Source: DATKPC01 sp035524275
GTDB taxonomy: Bacteria; Pseudomonadota; Gammaproteobacteria; Burkholderiales; Burkholderiaceae_F
DNA: 22,188 nucleotides
Assembly (NCBI GenBank): GCA_035524275.1
Contig: DATKPC010000024.1
Coordinates: 1 to 22,188 of the forward strand
Reading direction: 5' to 3'
The translations under genes were made by a program, and so were the position numbers. This document shows, one piece after another, positions 6,539-13,740 of this stretch. The notes under the pieces were generated by a model that was not told the origin of the DNA, searched no databases, and worked only from the letters and a program-made list of their open reading frames with translations. The number at the start of each line of letters is the position of its first letter. Position 1 is the stretch's first letter.

Positions 6539-8436
6539 GGTGACGCCCCCGGCGCCGCGGCATCGTCGACGCGGACGAGGTGCAACACGCGCGTGAACAG
6601 AGGATCGCGCGCCTGCGTCGCGCGTCCGATGTGGATCAGGCCGGTATTCGCGAGCTCGCTCGCGAAGATGTTGATGATCCGCTCCAGCGCCTCGTCCTCG
6701 AGCGAGCCGAACGTGTCCTCGATCAGCACCCAGCGCGGCGCCTGCAGCACCATCCGCGAGAACGCAATGCACAGCTGCTCGTCGGCGCCGAGCTCGCGAT
6801 CCCAGCGCCGGGCCTCGTCCAGCTGCGGGACGAGACGCCCGAGGCCAAGGCGCCCCAGCGCGTGCGCGAAGGCGCCATCGTCGAACCGTGCGGCGTCCTG
6901 CGGATACGCGAGGATCTCGCGCAGCGTGCCGCGGGGCAGGTAAGGCGTTCCGCGCGGCAGATAGAAGACCTGCTCGTCGCCCGGCCGCGTGACGGTGCCG
7001 CTGCCCCAGGGCCACAGGCCAGCCAGGGCACGGAACAGCAGCGTCTTGCCGGTGCCGGGCGCGCCGGTGATCAGCACCCGCTCGCCGGGCTGCAGCACGA
7101 CGTGCGTCTCCTGAAGCGCGTCGCGGCCGGTCGGCGAGGCGACCTGCAACCCGTCGAGCGCCAGCGTTCCCGGTTCGCCCTCGGCGTAGCGGATGCGGCT
7201 CTCGAATTCCTTGCGCTCGCCGATCGTCGTGAGCGCGTAGCGGAAGCTCGCGACGCGCAGCAGCGTCGCGCGCCAGTCGGCGATGACGCTGAAATTGTCG
7301 ACGAACCAGCGCAGCGACGACTGCGCCTGCGTGAACGCCGCCGCGGCCATCATCAGGCCGCCGAACGAGATCTTGCCGTCGAAGTAGAGCGGTGCCGCGA
7401 CCAGGATCGGCGCGACGTTCGTGACCCAGCCGAATCCGGCGGTGATCCACGTGAGATTGGTCAGGCCGGCGACGATCCGGCGCGTCGCGCGCAGCACGTC
7501 GGCGAGGTCGATCTCGACGCGCCGCATCTCGTCGGGTTCGCCGGCGGCCAGCGTGATGCCGTCCAGGTGCTCGTTGATCCGCACCAGCGAGAACCGCAGG
7601 TCGGCCTCGCGCGCATAGCGGTCGGCATTGCGGTCGACGAGGCTGCGCCCGACCCAGTAGCTGAGCAGCGATCCGGCGGCCGCATAGAGGATCGCGGCCC
7701 ACAGCATGAATCCGGGGATCGGATGGTCCTCGCCGCCGATCCGGATCGAGAAGTCCTGGCTCAGGACCCACAGCATTCCGGCAAACGTGAAGAACAGGAC
7801 GGTGGCCTGCAGCAGCCCTGCGCCGAGGTCGGCGGACAGCTCGCACAGCTTGCGCGCGTCCTCGTGGATCCGCTGGTCCGGATTGACGCCGATCGCGCCG
7901 GCGTTGGCGAGCCAGAACGCGCGTCGCGGCCGCAGCCAGCCCTGCAGCAGGTCGTGCACCAGGCCTTCGCGCAGCTTCAACTTCAGCATCTCGACGAGCC
8001 AGCGCTGCGCGACATTGAGCACGAGCAGCAAGCCGGCGATGATGAAGAAGACGCTCAGCTGCACGAAGAAGTCGGGGAAGTCGCGGCGCGACAGCGCGTC
8101 GAAGAAGGGCTTGTTCCACTGGTTCAGGCGCACCTGCGCGTACGCGGTCGCCGCGATCACGACCAGCACGCCGATGCTCAAGGTCGCGACGGGCCGGCTC
8201 GCGCGCGACGACACGAGCGCCCGCAGCATCATCCGCAGCTGCAACACGAGCCCGGTGCTGGCCGCGGCCTCGCGCGCGGCGACCGTTGCCGCAGCGAGGT
8301 TCGCCTCGTCGCCCGCCGCGCCCGCCGGCGCGCGGCTCGCCGCTTCGCGCCGTGCCGCGGCGTCGACGCCGGAGCCGGGCGCGGGCGGCGGCCCGCCGGC
8401 CGCGTGCAGCGAGGCTCCCGGCGCGGAGGCGCTCAA
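6535..8436 (-). CDS. SbmA/BacA-like ABC membrane protein with fused, degenerate ATPase domain
   Basis: This 633-residue inner-membrane protein starts with a Pro/Ala-rich tail (about 1-65). The membrane domain is of the ABC_membrane_2/SbmA-BacA class, shown by LNQWNKPFFDAL (104-115), NPDQRIHEDARK (185-196) and several hydrophobic segments between about 83 and 365. A nucleotide-binding domain follows from about 425. Relatives (E. coli YddA, mycobacterial Rv1819c, peroxisomal ABCD) move peptides, cobalamin or acyl groups. Walker A is intact (GAPGTGKT, 458-465). The signature region reads LGADEQLCIAFSR, Walker B ends ED rather than DE (571-574), and the H-loop histidine is replaced (IHIGRAT, 601-607). 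Start: TTG at 8436 has GAGGAA about 7 bases upstream and overlaps the GH15 stop (TTGA); a later ATG near residue 69 is less likely. Its place between glycosidase genes suggests import of a glycan-related compound, but its substrate is unknown. Confidence 0.83.
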   Translation of the reverse strand: MSASAPGASLHAAGGPPPAPGSGVDAAARREAASRAPAGAAGDEANLAAATVAAREAAASTGLVLQLRMMLRALVSSRASRPVATLSIGVLVVIAATAYAQVRLNQWNKPFFDALSRRDFPDFFVQLSVFFIIAGLLLVLNVAQRWLVEMLKLKLREGLVHDLLQGWLRPRRAFWLANAGAIGVNPDQRIHEDARKLCELSADLGAGLLQATVLFFTFAGMLWVLSQDFSIRIGGEDHPIPGFMLWAAILYAAAGSLLSYWVGRSLVDRNADRYAREADLRFSLVRINEHLDGITLAAGEPDEMRRVEIDLADVLRATRRIVAGLTNLTWITAGFGWVTNVAPILVAAPLYFDGKISFGGLMMAAAAFTQAQSSLRWFVDNFSVIADWRATLLRVASFRYALTTIGERKEFESRIRYAEGEPGTLALDGLQVASPTGRDALQETHVVLQPGERVLITGAPGTGKTLLFRALAGLWPWGSGTVTRPGDEQVFYLPRGTPYLPRGTLREILAYPQDAARFDDGAFAHALGRLGLGRLVPQLDEARRWDRELGADEQLCIAFSRMVLQAPRWVLIEDTFGSLEDEALERIINIFASELANTGLIHIGRATQARDPLFTRVLHLVRVDDAAAPGASP

Positions 8437-9836
8437 GCCGGGTTCCTCGCGTCGCCGGCCGGCGCCCGCGCAGCCTGCCGGGCGGCGACGCTGGAGATGA
8501 ACGCGGCGTAGCTCCACGCGAGATGCCGCGCCGACGCCGGTTCGCCGGTGCGCTGGTCGAATTGCTCCGCCAGGTCGCCGCTTGCCGGCGTGTAGGCGCG
8601 CGCAGCCTCGAGGAACGCGTCGCCGCGCGCGATCCAGGCGTCGCGCGCCGCGCCGCCGCCCGGGGTGCCGTCGTGTCCCTGATCGCCGATGCGCCGCGCC
8701 GCGAGATAGCAGAACTCCGCAGCGCCGAAAGTCGAGAAGAAGTAGGCACCGCCCGCGTAGTAGACGTCGCCGGCGTAGCGCCCCATCGCCGGACCGCGAT
8801 TCGCCGGCCGGTGGCGATTGATCGGATACGCCGCATCGAACAGCGCCGCGAGGCGGTCGAGCGTCGCGTGCATCCGCGGATCGCGGACCGAATGCGTCGC
8901 CTCGTCGTTGCGGCCGTGGACCGCCGCGAGGATCACCGCGATATCGAGTTCCTTCGTCGAGCGCTCGCCGCTTGCGAGGAACCGCGAGCGATAGTGGCCG
9001 GCATCGGCCAGCCAATAGCCGTCGAGCTGCCGCCGGATCGTCGCGGCCTCGGCGCGATACGCCGCATCGAGGCCGCCCGCCGGCGGCGGAGGCGGTCCGT
9101 GCGGTGGCCGGCCGCTCAGCCAGTCGGCGCCCTGGTCGAGCGCGGTGGCGGACACGCACAGCGTGTAGTAGTGCAGCCCCAGCTCTTCTTCCCAGATGTC
9201 GTGGCAGGCCTCGCGCCAGTGCTTCCGCGTGAATTCGAGGTCGCCCGCCAGCAGCTGCGCGACGTCGTCCGCCAGCGCCGGCTCGAACGTCGCGCTGCGC
9301 AGCCAGCGCAGCAGCGTCAGCGCCCGCAGCGGCGGACCGTCGTGCTGCGGACGCGACCAGCGCGAGATGTCGAGTGAGCCGTCGGGATTGACGCGCGTCT
9401 CCGCGGCTACCGCGTCGCCGTGGACCGCGGCGAGTTCCGCGGCGTCGCGGACGTAGCGCTCGAAGTCGGGGCGGACGCGGCCGCGCCACTGCGGCTGCGC
9501 GACGAGTTCGCGACCGTCGAGCGAACGCAGCGACAGGCTGAAGCGGACGAAGTCGCCGAAGTCGGCGAGCGCCGTCGCGCCGAGGCTGCCGTCCTCGTGC
9601 AACAGCCGCAGCGCGTCGGCGACGATCGCGCCGTCGCGGTACCAGTGGAAGAAGTAGTCCGGCTCCGGGTCGTAGGCCGCCAGGACCGGCGAGGCGATGA
9701 TCGCGCCACGCCGCGGATGGATCTCATGCCCGAATCCGGGGCGACGCTTGACGAGCCCGAGCGGCGAAATGCTGGCGCGCATCGAGGCGATCGCATGCGG
9801 CCGCTGCACGGCGATCCAGTCGTCGAGCGCCGACAT
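8433..9836 (-). CDS. Glycoside hydrolase family 15 glucoamylase, fungal-type, no signal peptide
   Basis: This 467-residue enzyme is predicted to release beta-D-glucose from alpha-1,4- (and 1,6-) glucan ends with inversion. It matches the Aspergillus-type GH15 core: DYFFHWYRDGA (60-70; compare fungal YFYTWTRDS), WSRPQHDGPPLRA (160-172), the general acid Glu216 in HDIWEEELG, and the general base Glu424 in DLAEQFDQRTGEPASARHLAW. All expected catalytic positions are present. There is no signal peptide and no starch-binding domain, so an intracellular role on imported oligosaccharides or glycogen-like material is inferred. The ATG at 9836 shares a base with the TGA of the upstream glucanase gene (TGATG), and its own stop overlaps the transporter start, so translation is likely coupled on both sides. 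Confidence 0.9.
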   Translation of the reverse strand: MSALDDWIAVQRPHAIASMRASISPLGLVKRRPGFGHEIHPRRGAIIASPVLAAYDPEPDYFFHWYRDGAIVADALRLLHEDGSLGATALADFGDFVRFSLSLRSLDGRELVAQPQWRGRVRPDFERYVRDAAELAAVHGDAVAAETRVNPDGSLDISRWSRPQHDGPPLRALTLLRWLRSATFEPALADDVAQLLAGDLEFTRKHWREACHDIWEEELGLHYYTLCVSATALDQGADWLSGRPPHGPPPPPAGGLDAAYRAEAATIRRQLDGYWLADAGHYRSRFLASGERSTKELDIAVILAAVHGRNDEATHSVRDPRMHATLDRLAALFDAAYPINRHRPANRGPAMGRYAGDVYYAGGAYFFSTFGAAEFCYLAARRIGDQGHDGTPGGGAARDAWIARGDAFLEAARAYTPASGDLAEQFDQRTGEPASARHLAWSYAAFISSVAARQAARAPAGDARNPA

Positions 9837-11191
9837 CAGCGCCCGCCCCCGGCCGTCGTGGCGACGAGCGCGCGTTCCAGCCACGGGCTCGCGAAGCCGA
9901 GGCGGCGCAGCCCGGCCTGGATCTCCGGGATGCTCATGAAAAGGCGCCACAGCAGTCCGCTGCGGTGGTTCTCGATCATCGCGACGATCGGTCCCTGGTC
10001 GACCGCCAGATACGTGTCCGCGAACCAGCCGCGCTGCTCGTTGAACGCGTCGACGAAGCCGTAGCGGCCCCAGGCGCGCTCGCCGTGCGTCGCGAGGAAA
10101 TGTCGCGCCGCGCGCAGCGATTCGCGCGGCGCGTAAGGCATGCTGGCGAGCGCCGCGGTCGGCGAGATCGTCCCGTTGTCGTGGTCCGGCGCATGCGCGG
10201 CGTAACCGTCGGGATCGTCGCTCGCGGTCAGTCCCCAGCAGCCTTCGCCGTAGCCGCGGAAGCCGCCGGGATTGGCGAGGGCGTGCGCCTGGTGGATGCG
10301 GACGTGCCGCAGGTTCAGGTCGCCGTAATCGGCGTAGCGGTCCTTCAGGCCACGCGGATCCAGCCCGCAGAAGCTGTAGTGCGCGAAGAACAGCGGTCCG
10401 CCGAAGGGCATCCCGAGCGGCAACTCGATGCCGTAGTACGACTTTCCGTTCAGGAAATCGCGCCCGCCCGCATAGCCGCGGTGGTAGACGAGCGGATCGA
10501 CCGGATAGCGGGGCGACGAGGCGGCAAGGACGTAGGTGACCAGGCACTCGTTCCAGCCGCGGATCTCATGGTCCATCACCCAGCCGTTGTTCGGGCTCCA
10601 GTGCCAGTACAGCGTGCGCCGGCCCTCGCGCGTGTACCAGTCCCACTCGACTTCCTCCCACAGCAGCGAGATCCGCCCGCGGACCGCGCGCTCCGCCGGC
10701 GTGTCGCGGTCGAAGTATTGCCGCGCGCACAGCAGCCCCATGCACAGGAACGATGTCTCGACGAGGTCGCCGCCGTCGTCCTTGCGGTAGAACGGGATCG
10801 TCGCTCCGGTCGCGCCGTCCAGGAAGTGCGGGAACGCGCCGTGATAGCAGGTCGCCCGCAGCAGCAGGTCCAGCATCCTGTCGAGCCGTTGCAGTGCGGC
10901 CTCGCGCGTCACCCAGCCGCGCTCGACGGCGACGATCAGCGCCATCACGCCGAAGCCGGAGCCGCCGGTCGCCGCCTTGTGGTCCGGCGGATCGGCGTCG
11001 CGATGGCGCCGATCGAGCGCGAGCGCGCTCGCCGGGTGCGCGCCGTCCCAGAAGTACGCGAAGGTCTGGCGTTGTATCGCCTCGATCAGTTCATCGTCGG
11101 GCAAGGCCGCGATGTGAGCGGCGCGGCGCGACGCCGGGTGCTCGTCGGCCGGTGCCATGGAGGCGGTTCTTGAGCTTGGCTTTTTCGCCAT
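9836..11191 (-). CDS. PF10091 glycoamylase-type protein, probable GH144 endo-beta-1,2-glucanase
   Basis: The 451-residue product has the (alpha/alpha)6-type 'glycoamylase' domain almost throughout. Motifs include DGGDLVETSFLCMGLLCARQ (from 139), RGWNECLVTYVLAASS (211-226), GYGEGCWGLTASD (313-325) and NGTISPTAALASMPYAP (339-355). Characterised stand-alone members (Chitinophaga pinensis SGL) are GH144 endo-beta-1,2-glucanases; related domains also end cyclic beta-1,2-glucan synthases. Length fits the free enzyme. No signal peptide is seen after MAKKPSSRTASMAPADE, unlike most exported members. The ATG at 11191 has no clear ribosome site; ATG at 11158 is an alternative that would remove a low-complexity tail. 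It is the first gene of the overlapping five-gene operon, so its promoter should lie in 11192-11384. Confidence 0.85.
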   Translation of the reverse strand: MAKKPSSRTASMAPADEHPASRRAAHIAALPDDELIEAIQRQTFAYFWDGAHPASALALDRRHRDADPPDHKAATGGSGFGVMALIVAVERGWVTREAALQRLDRMLDLLLRATCYHGAFPHFLDGATGATIPFYRKDDGGDLVETSFLCMGLLCARQYFDRDTPAERAVRGRISLLWEEVEWDWYTREGRRTLYWHWSPNNGWVMDHEIRGWNECLVTYVLAASSPRYPVDPLVYHRGYAGGRDFLNGKSYYGIELPLGMPFGGPLFFAHYSFCGLDPRGLKDRYADYGDLNLRHVRIHQAHALANPGGFRGYGEGCWGLTASDDPDGYAAHAPDHDNGTISPTAALASMPYAPRESLRAARHFLATHGERAWGRYGFVDAFNEQRGWFADTYLAVDQGPIVAMIENHRSGLLWRLFMSIPEIQAGLRRLGFASPWLERALVATTAGGGR

Positions 11192-11303
11192 GTGGCATGT
11201 AAATGGTTGGAACGCCCAATTCTGGACTGTTTTCCCGCGGCAGGCCGTGCGGCCCGGTCGTCAGCATGGTCGTCGGACGCCGAAGGATTGCGGCGGACGG
11301 CCT

Positions 11304-11353
11304 GCCCCTCCCGCACCGCGCGCCCGGCAGCGGGAGCGGGTGGGGGAGCGGGC
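11304..11353 (-). repeat. Degenerate copy of the C-rich hairpin repeat, inverted
   Basis: Read on the minus strand, this segment gives GGCCCGCTCCCCCACCCGCT followed by a GC-rich dyad, a diverged version of the units near 191, 16539 and 22114. It lies between the YceI-like gene's stop (11385) and the glucanase start (11191). It could act as a terminator-like hairpin for the lipoprotein gene. Confidence 0.5.
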
Positions 11354-11384
11354 CGTCCAACGCCTCGTCGTCGCACCCGCGCGG

Positions 11385-12164
11385 TTACGCGCCGACGAGG
11401 CGGAACTCGACGACGACCTCGTCCTCGACGGCCAGCATGCCGCCGAGTACCTGATAGGGCTGGGCGTCGAAATCCGTCTGTCGCAGCACCAGCGAGCCCT
11501 CGACCGCGAGGCTGTCCGGCAGGCCTTCGGCGCGCAGCGGCAGCCACAGGTCGCGCACGCGTCCATGCATTTCGACCCGGACGTGCGCGGCGAAGCGCGG
11601 CGCCTCGCCGACGATCTGCAGCGAATGGATCCGCACGAACGGGTAGCGCGCCGCCTGCAGGCCGTCCGCGCCGAGCATATGCTCGCGCGTCGCTTCGATC
11701 GACGACGGCGACGTCGCGGTGGCGAACGCCGGTCCGGCCGCCGCGCGCAGGGCCGGATCATCGATCTCCAGGTCGTCGAGGCGGAATTCGAGGTCGAAGC
11801 GCGCGCTGGAGGTTCCGGTCGCCGGAAGATGGAAATAGCCGACGAATTTCGGCGCCGAAAGCACGTGGTTGTGGCCGAGCCTGCTCGCCTTGCCGGCGCG
11901 GAACGCGTAGATCCTGACCGCGGAGGCCGCCGGATCGATCTTGAAGACTTTCCCGCCGGCACCTCGAAGGTCGGCATAGGCGGCGTCCAGGTTCCCGCCG
12001 TCCGCGTGACCGACGACGCTCGTCGTCGTTTCCGCCGCCGGGGGCGTGCCGGCCCCGGGACCTGACGCCGTACTACAGCCGAATAGACCCGCGACAAGGA
12101 GCGGGCCCGTCAAGGCGGGAATGCGTCGTGCGGGTTTTCGCGCAGGCGGTCGTACAGGTGGCAT
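11385..12164 (-). CDS. YceI-like family lipoprotein
   Basis: The 259-residue product begins with a basic, Pro/Arg-rich stretch and a hydrophobic segment ending in LFGC, a lipoprotein box with Cys30 as the acylation site (Phe at -2 is slightly unusual). From about residue 73 it follows the YceI lipid-binding barrel pattern: FKIDPAASAVRIYAFRAG, then RLGHNHVLSAPKFVGYFHLP, then ATREHMLGADGLQAARYPFV, then MHGRVRDLWLPLRAEG. YceI proteins bind isoprenoid-like lipids; the ligand and role here are unknown. The start ATG at 12164 has no clear ribosome site and follows a small perfect dyad (CGGGT-a-ACCCG, 12165-12175). It lies 193 bp upstream of the glucanase gene on the same strand, with a repeat between, so it is probably a separate transcription unit. 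Confidence 0.87.
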   Translation of the reverse strand: MPPVRPPARKPARRIPALTGPLLVAGLFGCSTASGPGAGTPPAAETTTSVVGHADGGNLDAAYADLRGAGGKVFKIDPAASAVRIYAFRAGKASRLGHNHVLSAPKFVGYFHLPATGTSSARFDLEFRLDDLEIDDPALRAAAGPAFATATSPSSIEATREHMLGADGLQAARYPFVRIHSLQIVGEAPRFAAHVRVEMHGRVRDLWLPLRAEGLPDSLAVEGSLVLRQTDFDAQPYQVLGGMLAVEDEVVVEFRLVGA

Positions 12165-12245
12165 CGGGTAACCCGTCGGTCGAGATACGACATGGCGCGC
12201 CCGCGGGCGTCGCTCCGGAGCGTCGCGTGGCGACGTGCCAGATTA

Positions 12246-12261
12246 CCGATCTTGCGATCGG
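12246..12261. promoter_or_regulatory. Perfect 6-bp dyad in divergent promoter region
   Basis: CCGATC and GATCGG flank a 4-base centre (TTGC). It lies between the divergently transcribed YceI-like and FAD-oxidoreductase genes, upstream of the candidate promoter at 12283-12310. Possible operator or chance in GC-rich DNA. Confidence 0.3.
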
Positions 12262-12282
12262 CCGCCACGTTGACCGATTTTT

Positions 12283-12310
12283 TTGTCTTGCGCAAGAAGT
12301 CAAGTAATCT
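12283..12310 (+). promoter_or_regulatory. Candidate promoter for FAD-oxidoreductase/DUF1365 genes
   Basis: TTGTCT (12283-12288) and TAATCT (12305-12310) are 16 bp apart and partly match sigma-70 boxes. The spacer carries most of a perfect 12-bp palindrome, TCTTGCGCAAGA (12286-12297). This is the most A/T-rich part of the 286-bp divergent gap. A start site near 12317 would leave a leader of about 130 bases before the ATG at 12451. An alternative sigma factor or light-responsive regulator could use other boxes here. Confidence 0.35.
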
Positions 12311-12329
12311 AGACGAACAGCGTCGTCTA
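12310..12329. promoter_or_regulatory. 7-bp inverted repeat just downstream of candidate -10
   Basis: TAGACGA (12310-12316) and TCGTCTA (12323-12329) are perfect inverted arms with a 6-base centre. It abuts the candidate -10 box, where a repressor would block transcription, or it forms a 5'-leader hairpin. Confidence 0.35.
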
Positions 12330-12450
12330 TCACCATGGACGAAAGGCGCGGGGTGGTCATTCCAGCCAGGATCGACGAGGAGGTCGGGTTGAAACAAGCC
12401 GGCGTGCACATCCGTTCGTCGGGCTGCGTCCTACAACCCGGAGTATGCGC

Positions 12451-13740
12451 ATGAAGATCGCGATCGTCGGTGCCGGCATCGCCGGCTTGGCCTGTGCGCG
12501 CGAACTCGCGCGCCGGCACGAGGTCGTCCTCTACGAGGCGGCGCGGCGCGCCGGCGGGCACGCGAACACGGTCGACGTGACGCTCGAGGGCCGCTCGCAT
12601 CCGGTCGACACCGGTTTCCTCGTGTTCAACCATCGCACCTATCCGAAGCTGCGACAGCTGTTCGATGACCTGAAGGTGCCCACGGCGCCGACCGAGATGT
12701 CGTTCAGCGTCAGTGTCGCCGACGGCCGCGATCGCCTCGAATGGGCGGGGACGAATCTCTCGACGGTGTTCGCGCAGCGCCGCAACCTCGCGTCGCCCCG
12801 TTTCCTGCGGATGCTCGGCGAGTTGCTGCGCTTCAACCGGCATGCGCGCGCCGTCGGGGCCGGGCAGCGATCCGCCGATGGCCTGACGCTCGGCGAGTTT
12901 CTCGACCGCCACCGCTACGGCGACGCGTTGCGTCACTGGTACCTGCTTCCGATGGCCGCGGCGATCTGGTCGTCGCCGATCGAGGCGACGCTGCAGCATC
13001 CGTTCGAGACCTTCGCCCGGTTCTGCGCCAACCACGGCCTGCTGCAGGTCAATGGCCGCCCGCCCTGGTACACGGTGCCGGGAGGCTCGCGGCAGTACGT
13101 CGACGCGATCGTGTCGCGCTTGCCGGACGTGCGGCTCGGCGACCCGGTGCAGCGCGTCGAGCCGCTTGCCGCGGGCGGCGTCCGGCTCGTCGCACGGCAC
13201 GGCGTCGCGCACTTCGACCACGTCGTGCTGGCTAGCCACAGCAACCAATCCCTCGCACTCCTGGCGCCGGGCGCGCGCGAGCAGCGGCAGGTGCTGGCCG
13301 CTGTCGGCTACCAGTCGAATCGCGCGCTGCTGCACACCGACGTGGCGCTGATGCCGCAATGCCGATCCGTCTGGTCGGCGTGGAATTACCAGAGCTCCGG
13401 GAGCGCCGAGCCGCGGGTCGCGGTGACCTACCTGCTCAACCGCCTGCAGCCCTTGCCGTTCCGCACGCCGCTGCTGCTGTCGCTCAATCCGATCCGCGAG
13501 CCGGATCCGGCGTCGGTGATCGACCAGTTCGAGTACGAGCATCCGCTTCTCGATGCCGCAGCCGTCGTGGCGCAACGCGAGTTGCCGCAGGTCCAGGGCA
13601 TGGGCGGCGTCTGGCTTGCCGGCGCATGGACCGGGCACGGATTCCACGAGGACGGCCTGGCCTCCGGGCTTTCCGTCGCCGCGGCGATTCAATCGCTCGG
13701 CGTGCCGGAGGAGCGCGATGCGTCGCGGCTCGCGGCCTAG
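12451..13740 (+). CDS. FAD-dependent amine-oxidase-like oxidoreductase
   Basis: This 429-residue flavoprotein opens with a Rossmann dinucleotide site (GAGIAG, residues 7-12, with Glu29 at the end of the second strand), followed by RRAGGHANTVD. It ends with the FAD-binding motif GGVWLAGAWTGHGFHEDGLA, as in the amine-oxidase/phytoene-desaturase superfamily. This subfamily is usually adjacent to DUF1365 and a cyclopropane-fatty-acid-synthase-like methyltransferase, and homologous sets in alphaproteobacteria are linked to stress-induced fatty-acid modification. The exact reaction is not known. ATG 12451 is preferred over ATG 12445 because GGAG at 12440-12443 is correctly spaced only for the former. 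Its 3' end overlaps the DUF1365 start by 23 bases, so the two are co-translated. Confidence 0.9.
   Translation: MKIAIVGAGIAGLACARELARRHEVVLYEAARRAGGHANTVDVTLEGRSHPVDTGFLVFNHRTYPKLRQLFDDLKVPTAPTEMSFSVSVADGRDRLEWAGTNLSTVFAQRRNLASPRFLRMLGELLRFNRHARAVGAGQRSADGLTLGEFLDRHRYGDALRHWYLLPMAAAIWSSPIEATLQHPFETFARFCANHGLLQVNGRPPWYTVPGGSRQYVDAIVSRLPDVRLGDPVQRVEPLAAGGVRLVARHGVAHFDHVVLASHSNQSLALLAPGAREQRQVLAAVGYQSNRALLHTDVALMPQCRSVWSAWNYQSSGSAEPRVAVTYLLNRLQPLPFRTPLLLSLNPIREPDPASVIDQFEYEHPLLDAAAVVAQRELPQVQGMGGVWLAGAWTGHGFHEDGLASGLSVAAAIQSLGVPEERDASRLAA

Noticed and set aside
2369..6943. Very long open frame (about 1,500 codons) on the plus strand, antisense to the GH3, S15-like and transporter genes
   Set aside because: It is Arg/Ala/Gly/Pro-rich with no family motif and is the expected mirror of highly GC-biased codons on the minus strand, which carries clear domains.
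8433..10547. Longer GH15 product extending upstream of 9836
   Set aside because: The extra part is out-of-frame shadow of the glucanase gene; the ATG at 9836 overlaps the upstream stop and begins the conserved GH15 domain.
11199..11220. LacI-type operator upstream of the glucanase gene
   Set aside because: The TTGG-5-CCAA match is short and not symmetric around a central CG, so it is not distinguishable from chance.
12110..12409. Minus-strand 99-codon frame over the divergent promoter region
   Set aside because: It crosses the YceI gene start and several dyads, has mixed codon use, no ribosome site and no known motif.
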